17,912 nucleotides of DNA from Oscillospiraceae bacterium (GTDB taxonomy: Bacteria > Bacillota > Clostridia > Oscillospirales > Oscillospiraceae). The DNA lies in contig JAJBVW010000080.1 of the NCBI GenBank assembly GCA_020866945.1, positions 1-17,912 on the forward strand. Reading direction: 5' to 3'. A program made the translations under genes and the position numbers. Each line of letters starts with the position of its first letter. The first letter of the stretch is position 1. The notes below the pieces were generated by a model. That model saw only the letters and a list, made by a program, of their open reading frames with translations. It ran no database searches and was not told the origin of the DNA. Of the stretch, positions 1-7,422 are shown piece by piece.

Positions 1-228
1 TTTTTCTTCCAATTTTTCCCTATTGTTGTCTTTCCTCACCCACACCACAACATCTAGTTTCAGCACGCCATTTCTCGCCCAGTCAGAAAACGACAAAAAT
101 TGCGTCTAAGAAAAAAATACTGTTTTCGTCCATTTAAATGTGATTATTATCTTATTATTAAATAAACTTTGCATAATTCTTTCCCCTGCCCTACACGCAA
201 AATCCCATCACACTGGTCAACAGAACGC
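1..228. other. AT-rich stretch without a recognisable gene
   Basis: This left edge is clearly more AT-rich than the rest of the window, with runs such as the A/T-only tract around 139-170. Reading both strands I find only short open frames that match no family I recognise. One minus-strand frame runs off the left edge from about position 34 but has no convincing start or ribosome binding site. It lies just downstream of the terminator at 229-260, so it is probably intergenic sequence beyond the end of the coaD operon. Confidence 0.5.
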
Positions 229-260
229 AAAAAAGCAGCGCCCCGCAGGACGCTGCTTTC
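229..260 (-). terminator. Rho-independent terminator of the coaD cluster
   Basis: On the minus strand a 9-bp perfect stem (AAAGCAGCG pairing with CGCTGCTTT, plus-strand arms 232-240 and 251-259) encloses a 10-nt loop and runs into six T residues. It starts 35 bases after the stop codon of the coiled-coil gene, which is where the end of the ptsH/uvrC/rsmD/coaD transcript is expected. Confidence 0.88.
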
Positions 261-294
261 TATGATCAGTAATATTCTGTTTTCGGCAGATGGT

Positions 295-801
295 TTATTC
301 CTTTTGGCCCTGGCTGGACTGGCGGCCAGCAGGCTGACTGCCGGCGGCACTGCGGAACCTGGCCCGGCACTGACGAACGATTTCCAGGGACTGCGCCATG
401 GACTGCTCCGCCCCGGCCAGGGACTCGTCCAGATACTCGTTGGCTGCGCCGCGAATCTCCCGGGACTTGCTCTCCGCCGTGGCCAATATCTCCTCAGCCT
501 TGGCTTTGGCAGCCCGGACAATCTCCTGCTCGTCAACCAGCTTTCTGGCCCGCTCCTCCGCCATCTTGCGGACGGACTCCGCCTCCTTCTTGGCGCTGCG
601 GATGAACTCGTCCCTGGCGGACACCAGGCGCTTGGATTCCGCCATCTCCGCCGGGAGCTGGGCCTTGATTTCTTCAATCAGATCAAGCGCCTTTTCCCTG
701 TCCACGAGGCATTTGTCATTGCCGAGAGGCACACCCCACGCCTCGGAAATCATGGAATACAGAAGCTCGATAAGCTCAAGAATACCCTCGTTTTCGTTCA
801 T
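295..801 (-). CDS. Conserved coiled-coil protein encoded downstream of coaD
   Basis: This 168-residue soluble protein is predicted mostly helical. Residues about 55-150 are rich in Ala, Glu, Lys and Arg with heptad-like spacing, as in a coiled coil. Its N-terminal part (LIELLYSMISEAW, then CLVDREKALDLIEEIK and QLPAEM) resembles a conserved clostridial family found next to coaD. Members are often auto-labelled ATPase or ATP synthase subunit B/H only because of coiled-coil similarity. No nucleotide-binding motif is visible, so the true role is unknown; a DivIVA-like scaffold is one possibility. Its ATG overlaps the coaD TGA in an ATGA, so the two are probably translationally coupled. The C-terminal ~18 residues are low-complexity and polar. 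A terminator follows directly. Confidence 0.8.
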   Translation of the reverse strand: MNENEGILELIELLYSMISEAWGVPLGNDKCLVDREKALDLIEEIKAQLPAEMAESKRLVSARDEFIRSAKKEAESVRKMAEERARKLVDEQEIVRAAKAKAEEILATAESKSREIRGAANEYLDESLAGAEQSMAQSLEIVRQCRARFRSAAGSQPAGRQSSQGQKE

Positions 802-1298
802 TTCTCTGTCTGCCTCCTCTGTTGTGTTTTCATTAATACGTCGTCAATAATTTCCATGGGCACCAGCTCTGTCAGGTCGGCACCATAGGCAGCCATTTCC
901 GTGACGGCCGTAGAGCTTAAAAAGGTGTATTTCTCACTTGCGGTGAGAAATAGGGTCTCCAGGTCAGGATTCATCTTTTTGTTGATGAGAGCGATCTGGA
1001 ACTCATAGTCAAAGTCTGAGACGGCCCGCAGGCCCTTCACAATGACCGGGTTTTCAAACCTCTTGGCGTACTCCACCAACAGCATATCGGTGGTCGTCAC
1101 CTCTACATTGGCGTACCGGGCCGTGGCCTTTTTGGCCAGCTCCACCCGTTCCTCCAGTGTGACCAGGGGGAATTTCTCCCGGTTTTTCATTACGCAGACA
1201 ACGACCTTGTCGAAAATCTGCGCGGCACTGCTAATAATATTCTGGTGCCCCAGGGTGATTGGATCGATGCTGCCCGGATAAATAGCTGTCGTCTTGAC
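798..1298 (-). CDS. coaD: Phosphopantetheine adenylyltransferase (non-standard start)
   Basis: CoaD transfers AMP from ATP to 4'-phosphopantetheine, giving dephospho-CoA, the penultimate step of coenzyme A synthesis in the cytoplasm. The frame shows the nucleotidyltransferase signature as AIYPGSIDPITLGH, then IFDKVVVCV, the GLRAVSDFDYEFQ block and YTFLSS, all typical. Length from the chosen point is 166 codons, normal for the family. The conserved N-terminus lies upstream of the first in-frame ATG (1190). Between the in-frame TAA (1316-1314) and the signature there is no ATG, GTG or TTG. I set the start at GTC 1298, where ATG normally stands in homologues; ACG 1292 is the other candidate. An SD-like AAGAGG overlaps the rsmD stop, so translation is probably coupled to rsmD. 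The motif Phe of PGSFDP is Ile here. A sequencing error at the start is possible. Confidence 0.85.
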   Translation of the reverse strand, partial: VKTTAIYPGSIDPITLGHQNIISSAAQIFDKVVVCVMKNREKFPLVTLEERVELAKKATARYANVEVTTTDMLLVEYAKRFENPVIVKGLRAVSDFDYEFQIALINKKMNPDLETLFLTASEKYTFLSSTAVTEMAAYGADLTELVPMEIIDDVLMKTQQRRQTEK

Positions 1299-1305
1299 GT
1301 TCCTC

Positions 1306-1848
1306 TTATATATTTATGTTTTTCTTGTAGGTCGTAAGGGAGATTTTGCCGTAATGGTATGCCTTGGCCAGCGTATAGGGCGGCACAGCCTCCGGCATCG
1401 GCTCATTTCGCATACTTTCGACCAGTATTATACCACCATCTGTTAATATGTCAAATCTAAAAATCGCGGATAAAACAGAATGATATAATCCCTGGTGATA
1501 TGGAGGATCCAAAAGAATGACGTCGAATTTGCCACAATCGGCCAGGTAATCCAGCGCGTTCCGCTGTATGACCGCCGCCTGCATATGGCACAGCGCCAGA
1601 TTCTTCCGCACCAGCGCAAGAGATGCGGGGCTGCTGTCCACAAAGACACATTCCGCCGCTCCCCGGCTCAGGGCCTCAATGCCGAGCTGGCCGGTTCCGG
1701 CAAACAAATCCAGCACCCGCCGTCCGGCCAGGTCAAACTGCAAAATACTGAAGGCCGCCTCCTTCACCATATCCGTGGTGGGCCGGACGGACATATCCTT
1801 CGGCTCCACCAGCCGCCGTCCCCGGGCCTCGCCCGCAATCACTCTCAT
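1306..1848 (-). CDS. rsmD: 16S rRNA (guanine(966)-N2)-methyltransferase RsmD
   Basis: RsmD uses S-adenosylmethionine to methylate N2 of G966 of 16S rRNA during 30S maturation. The 180-residue protein begins MRVIAGEARGR, continues with VRPTTDMVKEAAF (the family's RPTTDRVRE block), the SAM-binding motif DLFAGTGQLGIEAL (residues 47-60) and the catalytic DPPY (114-117). Length is normal. The start at 1848 is supported by a perfect AGGAGG seven bases upstream and by the 4-bp ATGA overlap with the uvrC stop. Its TAA overlaps the SD-like sequence of coaD, an rsmD-coaD arrangement that is common in Firmicutes. Confidence 0.95.
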   Translation of the reverse strand: MRVIAGEARGRRLVEPKDMSVRPTTDMVKEAAFSILQFDLAGRRVLDLFAGTGQLGIEALSRGAAECVFVDSSPASLALVRKNLALCHMQAAVIQRNALDYLADCGKFDVILLDPPYHQGLYHSVLSAIFRFDILTDGGIILVESMRNEPMPEAVPPYTLAKAYHYGKISLTTYKKNINI

Positions 1849-3665
1849 TGCTTTTCCTCCTGATGAAAATAGGCATAGACCGCCCGCGCGGCAGCGCGGG
1901 GAACAGCCTGCGACAGATCCTCCTCCGTCGCCTGAGATATGGCCTTGACACTTTTGAAGCGCTTTAACAGCGCGGCACGGCGCTTCGGCCCCACGCCCGG
2001 TATTTCGTCCAGCTGTGAGCCGATGGTCTTTTTCCGCAGGGTACGGTGGTATTCAATGGCGAAGCGGTGTGTCTCCTCCTGGATATTGCCCACCAGGGCA
2101 AACACGGCGGGGCTGCCCGCAAGGCCAATCTCCTGACCGTCCGGGGTGGTCAGCGCCCGGGTTCGGTGACGGTCATCCTTCACCATGCCAAACACCGGCA
2201 CGCCGACAATGCCATGCTCCGCCATAGCATCGCAGGCAGCCGCCACCTGTCCCACGCCGCCGTCTATCAGCAGCAAATCCGGCAGGGGCATGAATTTCTC
2301 GTCCCCCTCCGTATAATGGGCCATACGGCGACCAACGGCCTCATGCATACTCGCGAAATCGTCCTGGGTCTGCACCTCTTTCATGCGGAAACGGCGGTAT
2401 TTTCTCTTGGCCGGACGCCCCTCCTCAAACACAACCATGGAGGCCACGATGCCAAAGTCTCCGGTATTGGAAATATCGAAGGACTCAATACGGCGTATCT
2501 CCCCTTCGAGACCCAACAGCTTTTGCAGCCATTGCAGCGTCTTGCTGCGGCGCTCCGCCTCGCTCTCGGCCCGAAGGCCCTCATCCTGGGCGTTGCGCTC
2601 CGCCGCCTGCACAAGCTCCCGCTTCACGCCCCGTTTGGGAACCGCCAGCTCCACCCGGCGTCCCGCCATCTGGCTCAAAAGCTCGGCAAGCGACTCCGCG
2701 TCCTCCAGCTCCATAGGCAAAAGCACTGTCCGGGGCCACGCGCCCCGGCGTGTATAATACTGCCGGACAAGAGCAGAGACCGCCGCCGCGTCCTCCTCCA
2801 AAGGCTCCGGCATCAGCTCCGTATCCTTGCCCGCCAGGTCGCCGTCCGCATAGTGCAATACCACAAAAGCGGTCTTTGCCCCCCGGCGAAAGCCAATGGC
2901 GTCCGTATCGGCGCGGGCAGCGTTTATCACCGTCTGTTGGTTTGAAAGCTCCTTCACCGCCAGCATACGATCCCGCAGGTCGGCGGCCCGCTCAAAGCGC
3001 AGCTCCTCCGATGCCTGGAGCATCTGCGTTTCCAGCTCCCGCACCAGCGCTCCGGCGCCGCCGGTCAGAATCTGGACAGCCTGCGCCATCCGCTCCCGGT
3101 ACTGCTCCTGTCCCGGCTCGCCACGGCACCAGCCCTCGCAGGTTCCCATGTGCCAGTTCAGGCAGGGCCGCTCTTTGCCGATGTCGCGGGGAAAGCGGCG
3201 GCTGCAGCCGGGCAGGCGCAGCGCCTTGGCCAGGGCGTCCAATATCCCCTTGCTGACGCTTCGCCCCCCATAAGGGCCAAAATACTGCGCGCCGTCCGGC
3301 TGGACGCGGCTGACGATGGTAAAGGTCGGGTATGCCTGACCCCAGTCCAGGCGCAGAAATGGATAGGTCTTGTCGTCCCGCAGGAGGATATTATAATGGG
3401 GCTGATGGCGCTTTATCAGGCTGTTTTCCAGCACCAGCGCCTCAAACTCCGAGCTGGCCACAATGACGGAAAAATCATCCACATGGCTGACCATGGCCGC
3501 CACCTTCGGCAGATGCTCGCCCCGGAAATAGCTTGTCACCCGGTTTTTCAGCGCCTTGGCCTTGCCCACATAGATGACCTGGCCCGAGGCGTCCATCATG
3601 ATATACACCCCGGGCTGAAGGGGCAGCTTATTCGCTTTTTCCCTTAACTGGGCGATCTTGTCCAT
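1845..3665 (-). CDS. uvrC: Excinuclease ABC subunit C
   Basis: UvrC makes both incisions around bulky DNA lesions after UvrA/UvrB loading in nucleotide excision repair. The 606-residue protein is complete. It has an N-terminal GIY-YIG nuclease (GVYIMM and VIYVGKAK, Arg42, Glu80), four cysteines at 154, 168, 176 and 180 matching the reported UvrC iron-sulfur site, and a UVR helical hairpin at about 205-240 that contacts UvrB. The RNase H-like nuclease follows with Asp397 (FDISNT), Asp435/436 (QTQDDF), Asp468 (LLIDGG) and His533 (EETHRF). A helix-hairpin-helix region (IPGVGPKRRAALL, about 550-600) ends the protein. The ATG at 3665 has a G-rich SD (GGGGAG). It follows ptsH across a hairpin and overlaps rsmD by four bases. 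Confidence 0.97.
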   Translation of the reverse strand: MDKIAQLREKANKLPLQPGVYIMMDASGQVIYVGKAKALKNRVTSYFRGEHLPKVAAMVSHVDDFSVIVASSEFEALVLENSLIKRHQPHYNILLRDDKTYPFLRLDWGQAYPTFTIVSRVQPDGAQYFGPYGGRSVSKGILDALAKALRLPGCSRRFPRDIGKERPCLNWHMGTCEGWCRGEPGQEQYRERMAQAVQILTGGAGALVRELETQMLQASEELRFERAADLRDRMLAVKELSNQQTVINAARADTDAIGFRRGAKTAFVVLHYADGDLAGKDTELMPEPLEEDAAAVSALVRQYYTRRGAWPRTVLLPMELEDAESLAELLSQMAGRRVELAVPKRGVKRELVQAAERNAQDEGLRAESEAERRSKTLQWLQKLLGLEGEIRRIESFDISNTGDFGIVASMVVFEEGRPAKRKYRRFRMKEVQTQDDFASMHEAVGRRMAHYTEGDEKFMPLPDLLLIDGGVGQVAAACDAMAEHGIVGVPVFGMVKDDRHRTRALTTPDGQEIGLAGSPAVFALVGNIQEETHRFAIEYHRTLRKKTIGSQLDEIPGVGPKRRAALLKRFKSVKAISQATEEDLSQAVPRAAARAVYAYFHQEEKQ

Positions 3666-3684
3666 ATTCTCCCCAAACGCGAGG

Positions 3685-3711
3685 AAAGGGTGTGCCGGAA
3701 CACACCCTTTT
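3685..3711 (-). terminator. Hairpin between ptsH and uvrC, probable terminator or attenuator
   Basis: A perfect 10-bp inverted repeat (AAAGGGTGTG with CACACCCTTT, six-base loop) lies 53 bases after the ptsH stop and just upstream of the uvrC ribosome binding site. The closing A:T pairs give short T runs on either strand, but there is no long T tail in the leftward direction. It may terminate most ptsH transcripts and let a fraction continue into uvrC. Confidence 0.55.
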
Positions 3712-3763
3712 GACCTGCTTTTCTATTCCCCCGACACAGCTCTTTCAGGCCGGGAGGCGACAA

Positions 3764-4027
3764 TTACTCAACGAATTCCCTGTCTATCAAATCGGTCAGG
3801 GTATCGACAGCCTCCGTCTCATCCACACCGTCGGCGATGATGCTGATGGTAGTCCCCTTGACGATGCCAAGAGACAGAACGCCCAGAAGGCTCTTTGCGT
3901 TCACACGGCGGTCGTCCTTTTCCACCCAGATGGTGCTTTTAAATTCGTTGGCCTTCTGAATGAAGAAGGTCGCGGGCCTTGCGTGCAGCCCCACCTGGTT
4001 GTTGATAGTCACTTCACGATTGATCAT
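3764..4027 (-). CDS. ptsH: Phosphocarrier protein HPr
   Basis: HPr carries phosphate from enzyme I to the sugar-specific EIIA proteins of the phosphotransferase system. In Firmicutes it is also a carbon-catabolite regulator. The 87-residue protein has His15 in GLHARPA, the site phosphorylated by enzyme I, and Ser46 in NAKSLLGVLSLGI, the site used by HPr kinase, both in the expected positions. Retention of His15 argues against the Crh paralogue. An in-frame ATG further upstream would add 24 residues unlike any HPr. The start at 4027 gives the normal N-terminus and has a GGGGG-type SD. No enzyme I gene is adjacent. The gene lies between mutS2 and uvrC, with an AT-rich leader on its upstream side. 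Confidence 0.93.
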   Translation of the reverse strand: MINREVTINNQVGLHARPATFFIQKANEFKSTIWVEKDDRRVNAKSLLGVLSLGIVKGTTISIIADGVDETEAVDTLTDLIDREFVE

Positions 4028-4155
4028 AGCGGAACCCCCATTCCTGATATTGCAAACATTTATTACATATACTCTATCAAAATTCTTCACAGTTCGCAAA
4101 CCTTTTTTGACGTTTTGGAGGATTGCACAGTTGTTAAGGTTTTGCGGCCATCGTT

Positions 4156-6531
4156 TTATTTCAGTTCGACAACGGTAACGCCCGTCTCACCCTCTCCATA
4201 TCGGCCCAGACGGAAGCTCTTGACCAGTTTATTCCGCCGGAGCATCTGCTGTACCGCCGCGCGCAGGGCGCCGGTTCCCTTGCCGTGGATGATGGTGACG
4301 GTCTCCAGGCGGGCGGCGCTCGCGGAATCCAGATAGCGCTCCACCACAAGCTCCGCCTCGTCCGCCATCATGCCGCGGATGTCCAGCTCCGGGGCCACGG
4401 CGGCGCGGCGAAGAGTCTGTCCGCCTCCGGAGGACACCGCCTGCTTTTTCTTCGGCGCGTTCTCCACCAGGCGCACCTCCTGGGGGGAGGCCGTCACCTT
4501 CATAATGCCTGCCTGAAGATAAAGGGTGCCGTTGTCGTTTACTTTGATAACATCCGCCTTTAATCCCGCGGACAGCAGCTCCACCGTGTCCCCCTCCTTG
4601 ATAGGCCGGCTGGGCGTATTGGGAACGGGCGGCTCCTGAGGCCGGCGAAGGCGGCTCTCCGCCTCGTTCAGCTTTCGGCGCATATCCGCCCGCGCCTCGT
4701 TTATTTTCTGGTGGTCTGCGGCCTCGTTTGCCATAGCCCGCTCCTGGTCTATCTCCCGGTACGCCTCGTCCGCGGCGGCGCGGGCCTCCTGCAAAATGCG
4801 CTCCGCCTCCCGGCGGGCCTTCATCTCCGCCTTTTCCAGGCGAACCTCCAGCTCGCGGCGAAGGGCGTCCGCCTTTTTCGCGTCCTCCTCCGCCTGACGG
4901 CGGGCCTTTTCCCGTTCCTCCGTCTGGCGCTCCATAGTCTGACGCTGCTCCTCCAGGCGCTGAATGGTGCGCTCAAAATCCGCCGATTCCGCGCTCAGCC
5001 GCTGCTTTGCGTCCTCGATGATGGTGTCCGGCAGGCCCAGACGGCTGCTGATAGCAAAGGCGTTGGATTTGCCGGGGATTCCCACCAGAAGCCGATAGGT
5101 AGGCCGCAGGGTCTGCACGTCGAACTCGCAGGAGGCGTTCATCACCCCCGCCGTGTTGGTGGCATAGACCTTCAGCTCCGCATAGTGGGTCGTGGCGGCC
5201 ACCAGCGCCCCGGTCTGGCGCACATATTCCAAAATGGCCACCGCCAGAGCCGCACCCTCCGTGGGGTCGGTACCGGCGCCCACCTCATCCAGCAGCACCA
5301 GGGTGCCGGGACCGCAGGCCTCCAAAATGGACACAATCGTCACCATATGGCTGGAAAAGGTGGAGAGGGACTGCTCGATGGACTGCTCATCTCCGATGTC
5401 CGCGAGGATATTCTGCACCACCGGTACGGCGCTGCCGTCCCCCGCCGGGATATGCAGTCCGCACCCGGCCATGGCACAGAAAAGGCCCAGGGTTTTCAGT
5501 GTAACCGTTTTGCCGCCGGTATTGGGGCCGGTGATAACCATGGCGTCATAAGCCGTCCCGCCCAGGGATACGTCGATAGGAACCGCCTCCCCCTTTGGCA
5601 GCAGAGGGTGGCGGGTTTTTTTGAGAATGATTTCATTTTCCGTGAGGACAGGCTCCCCGCAGTTGAGCTGATAGCTCAGCTCCGCCTTGGCAAAAATCAG
5701 GTCAAGCTCTGTGAGAATGGTATAATCCAGGTCGATGCTGCCCCGAGCGGCGGCGCAGTCCGCGCTCAGCTCCATCAGGATGCGTTCTATCTCCGCCTTT
5801 TCCCGGGCGGCCAGCTCCCGCAGCTCGTTATTCGCCTTCACGACGCCCATAGGCTCCACAAAAAGAGTGGCCCCGCTGGAGCTTACGTCATGGACAAGGC
5901 CGGGCAGGTCGCCCTTCTTCTCCGCCCGCACGGGGACGACATAGCGCCCGTTCCGCTGGGTGATGATGGCCTCCTGCAAAACCTTGGAATAGGAGGGCGA
6001 GGAGATGATGCGCTGCAAATTGTCCCGCACCCGGGCGGAGGCGGCCCGCATTTTCCGGCGGATGTCCCCCAGCTCCTGACTGGCCCCGTCGGCTATCTCC
6101 TCCTCCCCTGTGATGGACTGGGTTATCTTATCCTCCAAAAAGCGATTAGGAGAAATAGAAAAAAACAGCCGTTTCAGGCACCCGCACTCCCCCCGGCCAG
6201 AGGCATAGGAAGAAGCGGCGCGGGCGCAGAACAGCACTCCTGCGATGTCCAGAAGCTCGCGGGTGTTCAGCATACCGCCCATGTCCGCGCGGGCCAGGGA
6301 AGGCCGCACATCCTTCAGGCCAGAGAAGGAGGGGCTGCCCTTTGTCTCCATCATGGTCTTGGCGTCCGTGGTTTCCGCAAGACGCTCCCTGACCTGGCGC
6401 GCGTCACATGATGGCCGCAGGCGGCGGGCCGCCTCCTTCGCGCCCTCCGATGCGGCCTTGGACGCAAGCAGCTCCAACACCGCCGGAAGCTCGATGGTCT
6501 GCAATGATTTTTCGTATAAGTCCATAGTCAT
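4156..6531 (-). CDS. mutS2: Endonuclease MutS2 (MutSB) with Smr domain
   Basis: MutS2 is a MutS-like ATPase linked to suppression of recombination in some bacteria and to splitting or rescue of collided ribosomes in Bacillus. The ~791-residue protein lacks the mismatch-recognition domain. It shows the core/clamp region (RNGRYVVPVRAE near 195-210), Walker A (GPNTGGKT, about 335-342), Walker B (VLLDEVGAGTDPTEG, about 412-426) and a long charged coiled coil at about 515-645. The C-terminal Smr nuclease domain carries LDIRG and HGKGTGALR. The start is ambiguous: 6531 forms an ATGA overlap with the recO stop and is preferred; 6525 (MDLYEK) and 6546 are alternatives. Confidence 0.96.
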   Translation of the reverse strand: MTMDLYEKSLQTIELPAVLELLASKAASEGAKEAARRLRPSCDARQVRERLAETTDAKTMMETKGSPSFSGLKDVRPSLARADMGGMLNTRELLDIAGVLFCARAASSYASGRGECGCLKRLFFSISPNRFLEDKITQSITGEEEIADGASQELGDIRRKMRAASARVRDNLQRIISSPSYSKVLQEAIITQRNGRYVVPVRAEKKGDLPGLVHDVSSSGATLFVEPMGVVKANNELRELAAREKAEIERILMELSADCAAARGSIDLDYTILTELDLIFAKAELSYQLNCGEPVLTENEIILKKTRHPLLPKGEAVPIDVSLGGTAYDAMVITGPNTGGKTVTLKTLGLFCAMAGCGLHIPAGDGSAVPVVQNILADIGDEQSIEQSLSTFSSHMVTIVSILEACGPGTLVLLDEVGAGTDPTEGAALAVAILEYVRQTGALVAATTHYAELKVYATNTAGVMNASCEFDVQTLRPTYRLLVGIPGKSNAFAISSRLGLPDTIIEDAKQRLSAESADFERTIQRLEEQRQTMERQTEEREKARRQAEEDAKKADALRRELEVRLEKAEMKARREAERILQEARAAADEAYREIDQERAMANEAADHQKINEARADMRRKLNEAESRLRRPQEPPVPNTPSRPIKEGDTVELLSAGLKADVIKVNDNGTLYLQAGIMKVTASPQEVRLVENAPKKKQAVSSGGGQTLRRAAVAPELDIRGMMADEAELVVERYLDSASAARLETVTIIHGKGTGALRAAVQQMLRRNKLVKSFRLGRYGEGETGVTVVELK

Positions 6532-7271
6532 CTCACACTTTTCCAATAATCCAATGAGCTGAAATCCCTGTCGAGCTGGGTGCGGACAAGCTGCTCGCAG
6601 GCGCGGCCCAGGCGTTTTTCCGATTCCTCCGGAATGACGAAGGAAAATTCCTTTCTGGCCTCTGCCCCCACGATATGCCGCATAGCAGCCAGAGACGCTT
6701 CATCCAGCGGCACAGCCCCGCCCGAGACAACGCTGCCGCAGGCGCGGCAATGTGCCATACCCGCCGCAGGAGAAAAGATTGGCTCGTCCATATCCACTCG
6801 CCCGCATACACCGCAGGCGGACACCTCCGGCTGGAACCCCTCCAGGCACATGAGCCGCAGCTCCAGCACCGCCTTGACGTGCTCCGGCCCGTATATTCCC
6901 CGGCTCAGGGCATAAAGGCTGTTCAGCGCCAGGGACAGCACCGGCCCCGCCGGAACCTCCTCCTGGCACACGGTATCCAAAAGCTGCGCGAAATAGGCTC
7001 CCAGGGCCAGCTGGGCGATGTCCTCCCGCAGGCCAAGAAACTGGTCAATGGTGGCCCCTTCGTTGGCCGACCAGCGTCCCCGGTTCCCGAACAGGGTAAA
7101 TTCCGAATAACACAGCGCCTGGCTGGCCGCTCCCAGGCGGCTTCCCTTGCGCAGCGCGCCCCGGGCCTTCACCGTGAGCTTTCCATGCTCCGCCGTCAGG
7201 AGGGTCAGGATAAGGTCTGCCTCCTTATATTTGACCTGGCGCAGCACCAGGCCTTTGACCGTCTCGAACAT
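6528..7271 (-). CDS. recO: DNA repair protein RecO
   Basis: RecO works with RecR (and RecF) to load RecA on SSB-coated single-stranded DNA and to anneal strands. The 247-residue protein starts with the family's N-terminal OB-fold signature (MFETVKGLVLRQVKYKEADL, residues 1-20). It has a zinc-binding site of two CxxC pairs, Cys153/Cys156 (CGVC) and Cys175/Cys178 (CRAC). Length is normal. The ATG at 7271 has a GAGG eight bases upstream. The era, small-gene, recO order is classical for Firmicutes, and recO overlaps mutS2 by four bases. Confidence 0.95.
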   Translation of the reverse strand: MFETVKGLVLRQVKYKEADLILTLLTAEHGKLTVKARGALRKGSRLGAASQALCYSEFTLFGNRGRWSANEGATIDQFLGLREDIAQLALGAYFAQLLDTVCQEEVPAGPVLSLALNSLYALSRGIYGPEHVKAVLELRLMCLEGFQPEVSACGVCGRVDMDEPIFSPAAGMAHCRACGSVVSGGAVPLDEASLAAMRHIVGAEARKEFSFVIPEESEKRLGRACEQLVRTQLDRDFSSLDYWKSVR

Positions 7272-7287
7272 ATGTACCGCCTCAGCC

Positions 7288-7374
7288 TCAGCGGGGAAAG
7301 GTGCGCCGGTAAAGCATCCAGCACACAGGATCCCCTGTATCCAAAAAAAGCTGCCATAATAGCTCGGCTTTCAA
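7288..7374 (-). CDS. yqzL: YqzL-like small protein between era and recO
   Basis: This frame encodes 28 residues from a TTG start: MKAELLWQLFLDTGDP, then VCWMLYRR and a short tail. The LWxLFxxTGxPxxxxLYR pattern is the one I know from the YqzL family, a tiny protein of unknown function that sits between era and recO in Bacillus and many Clostridia. The TTG has a strong GGGGTGA ribosome binding site with six-base spacing. The gene is at the expected position, 48 bases after era and 16 bases before recO. Bacillus YqzL is somewhat longer. Supporting evidence is motif plus position; no function is claimed. Confidence 0.68.
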   Translation of the reverse strand: MKAELLWQLFLDTGDPVCWMLYRRTFPR

Positions 7375-7422
7375 AATGAATCACCCCGCTGGGATTAGTT
7401 TGCCACAGTGGGGCTGATTTGA

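Noticed and set aside
1..228. Promoter or small gene in the AT-rich left edge
   Set aside because: Several A/T runs look like -10 elements, but no paired -35 or supported frame was found; AT-richness alone makes chance matches likely.
147..677. 176-codon minus-strand Arg/Pro/Ser-rich frame
   Set aside because: It overlaps the coiled-coil gene in another frame and reads through the terminator hairpin; composition is that of an out-of-frame shadow.
2046..2945. 299-codon plus-strand frame
   Set aside because: It is antisense to uvrC, with no ribosome binding site and composition typical of a shadow frame.
4028..4099. 24-residue N-terminal extension of HPr
   Set aside because: His15 and Ser46 fall at their canonical numbers only with the start at 4027, which also has a G-rich ribosome binding site.
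4711..6411. 566-codon open frame on the plus strand
   Set aside because: It is entirely antisense to mutS2, whose motifs are complete; the frame is open because of GC-rich codon bias, and its product resembles no family.
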